A stretch of DNA of 64,000 nucleotides from Phytophthora colocasiae. Lineage: Eukaryota; Oomycota; Peronosporomycetes; Peronosporales; Peronosporaceae. The stretch lies in assembly GCA_018806915.1 (NCBI GenBank), contig JAGKQI010000087.1, positions 1,054,001-1,118,000 of the forward strand, read 5' to 3'. Under the pieces are notes generated by a model, which was not told where the DNA came from, searched no databases, and saw nothing but the letters and a program-made list of their open reading frames with translations. Positions 62,320-64,000 of the stretch are shown here, piece after piece. The stretch's first letter is position 1. The number at the start of each line of letters is the position of its first letter. Made by a program: the position numbers and the translations under genes.

Positions 62320-63099
62320 ATGCCTCCCAAGAAACACGCAAAGCTACAGCAAGTTGATGAGCCGACACCGCCATCCTCCTCAACGTACATGTCTACACCG
62401 GCAAACGTCTCGCTCCTGGGCAAGTCATCTTCTCCTTATTGTCTCCACCGCGTCCAGCGCCCACACATGCGCGCACTGCCACGCATACACTGCCTACCGA
62501 GTACGTCTCGCCATTTAAGAAACTCAAACCATCGCCGGAGCAACACAAACGCCGTTTCGTGGACTCCCTCGAAGGTACCTCCTTGTTTCTAATTTGTTTT
62601 TATGTTCTAACATATATGATCTCACCTAGATTTACGCGACTTCATCACGAACAATGACATGGATGACCTCAACACCCGAGCCTCTGTGCGAGTTCAAGGA
62701 CGAGTCTTATGGATGCGCAACGATCAAGTGAATAATACAACGCGTTACCTCCGCATCTACCTTGGCGAACAGCGAGCGTCCGAGCCGCTGGACGAACAAG
62801 TAGCGGTAATTTTGCGTTGCTAGCGGCTCACTACAGCCCTTCCCTTCAGCTCATGTACATGCACTCACCATAACGTTTTGCACGCTCTCTAGATCTTTCA
62901 AGAGGCACAACAGGATGACCCGTTCGAAGCCAACCAGTACCTGCTTACGGTGTCGCTCTACGACATCAACGCTGACAATCCAATGCTCCCGCAACCAGGA
63001 ACGATCATCTCGTTCGCACCCACCAAGTTGCGCGTCTACCGCGACTGCTGTCAGCTCGACACCAAGCTTCACCTCATCAACGTAATTACGCCACCATGA
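62320..63099 (+). CDS. OB-fold-like small protein, spliced, within the repeat unit
   Basis: The ATG at 62320 opens MPPKKHAKLQQ. A frame change near 62430 leads to VSPFKKLKPSPEQHKRRF. The frame then splices at 62574|62630 (55-bp GT-AG intron) and 62805|62893 (87-bp intron). The joined last exons read DLRDFITNNDMDDLNTR, VRVQGRVLWMRNDQ, YLRIYLGEQ, IFQEAQQDDPF, YLLTVSLYDINAD, GTIISFAPTKLRVYRD and HLINVITPP, stop at 63099. Alternating strands with a VxGRV opening and a late PTKLRVYRD strand look like an OB-fold. No specific family is recognised; single-stranded nucleic acid binding is only a guess. The frame change near 62430 may mark a lesion or an extra intron. Confidence 0.5.
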
Positions 63100-63326
63100 A
63101 GCAACTATTGCATTTGAATGATCGCACATGCCAGTAACCCACTCATTCAAACACTTATTTCACTATGTACACACAATCATTACGCTACGTACCATCCTTG
63201 ATACGTATGTGCCGTGGCCAAACCACTTTCAAGCGTCCTACCTGACGAAAAACAACTTAGCCATAATCGTTCACAAATTTCATACAGATTCGAACTACAA
63301 ACCCGGAGCCTTTGGTCCGGTACGCA

Positions 63327-64000
63327 ATGAGAACTATCATAGGGGGGTGCACAGGGGCCGCGTCTGTCATCACTCAACCTTCGTGCGACATCGTTATTGC
63401 AACATAGTGCAACTTCTGAGCACCTTCAACGTTGTGGGCAGTAACTTAAGTGTGGTCCACACCTTTGCCACTCGCAGAGCGTTTTCATCGCTGCCGGAAG
63501 GGTGCCGGCAAGGTGATGTCCATGGGCGTAGTCGCCGGCCACAAGTCATGAAGACAAAAGCTACGAAGTGAACGATCTAGTCATCCGTCGCTTCACGAGC
63601 TACTACCAGCAGATGGACGTGAGCTGAGAGGCGTCGACGTTCCGCAACATGCTCACATATAGCGCGTTCCTACGGCGGTTCTAGTAGAAAAGAAGTTCGA
63701 CTAGGTGGACAATGTGCTGGACATGCTGGGCAGGATGGTGGAGCTGATGAAACGAATGGAGTACCTGAGGTGTGGACCTCGCTGGACAGGTCAGTGTGAT
63801 CGTCATGGGCGAGCCGTCGAGGCTTACCAACCGAATTTCTGCTTACGATTGCTGTCGTTCATGGCGCGTGTTAATTTCGAGCAGGTTTGCCTGTAGAACT
63901 CTGGACATGGGTGAATTTACTCGACGTGGCAGCAGCAGTAGGCCTTACAAAGCACAACGGAACGAGAGCAAGGTCACTGCATCTGTCATCAATCTCTCAA
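63327..64000 (+). repeat. Long direct repeat, copy 2 (runs off window)
   Basis: This matches 60047-60720 base for base as far as can be read and continues beyond position 64000. Confidence 0.8.

Overview
The window looks like part of an oomycete nuclear genome, most likely Phytophthora or a close relative. The evidence is a secreted RXLR-dEER effector gene, a ciliary IFT43 gene (flagellate zoospores), short GT-AG introns of about 40 to 90 bp in compact genes, a GPI-anchored GH5 protein with EGF-like repeats, ankyrin-TKL kinase genes, and a mixture of Ty3/gypsy, Crypton, MULE, mariner and hAT elements. All names come from reading motifs; no database search was run.

Layout. 1-4392: a minus-strand Ty3/gypsy element (A) whose LTR abuts a decayed ankyrin-TKL kinase gene (4393-5809). 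5810-7820: non-coding. 7821-12456: a host gene island with a GH123/DUF4091-like protein, a CZIB-like protein, IFT43 and an RXLR effector. 13149-15178: a decayed Crypton, followed by a tRNA-like structure. 15774-17455: a GH5-EGF-GPI protein. 17960-18391: a SANT/Myb-like ORF. 18543-25787: a MULE with 9-bp target duplications, carrying MULE transposase and Ulp1-protease sequence, with a mariner element nested in one of its introns. 25966-27470: a hAT pseudogene. 27775-34341: an ankyrin ORF split by gypsy element B (28234-34171, target duplication GATTG). 34864-37008: a second Crypton, of the Ndc10/GCR1_C type. 37872-46601: a second host gene island with an MRG-domain protein, a PTPMT1-like phosphatase, a broken saccharopine-dehydrogenase-like gene, a TPR-DnaJ co-chaperone and RRP15. 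46719-59928: a second ankyrin-kinase pseudogene, split by gypsy element C (48758-58697, target duplication CCTT) and by a 521-bp MITE. 60047-64000: a repeat unit with 3,280-bp spacing, holding a SET-domain fragment and a spliced OB-fold-like ORF.

Main themes. Two gene-dense islands of conserved housekeeping functions (cilium, ribosome, chromatin, chaperone) are separated by nested transposons. Each of the three LTR retrotransposons lies inside or directly against an ankyrin-repeat ORF, and in B and C removing element plus target duplication restores the ankyrin frame. The most unusual pattern is in the MULE: the octamer AAGGTTGC, part of its terminal inverted repeat, occurs 14 times across the element and is concentrated in introns and ends. 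Several host proteins lack residues central to their family: the GH5 nucleophile is Ser, and the CZIB-like protein lacks both CxxC pairs.

Limits. Many lesions are single-base changes in short homopolymers, so some pseudogene calls could reflect assembly errors. The identity of the right-end element (60047 onward) is unresolved because its second copy runs off the window.
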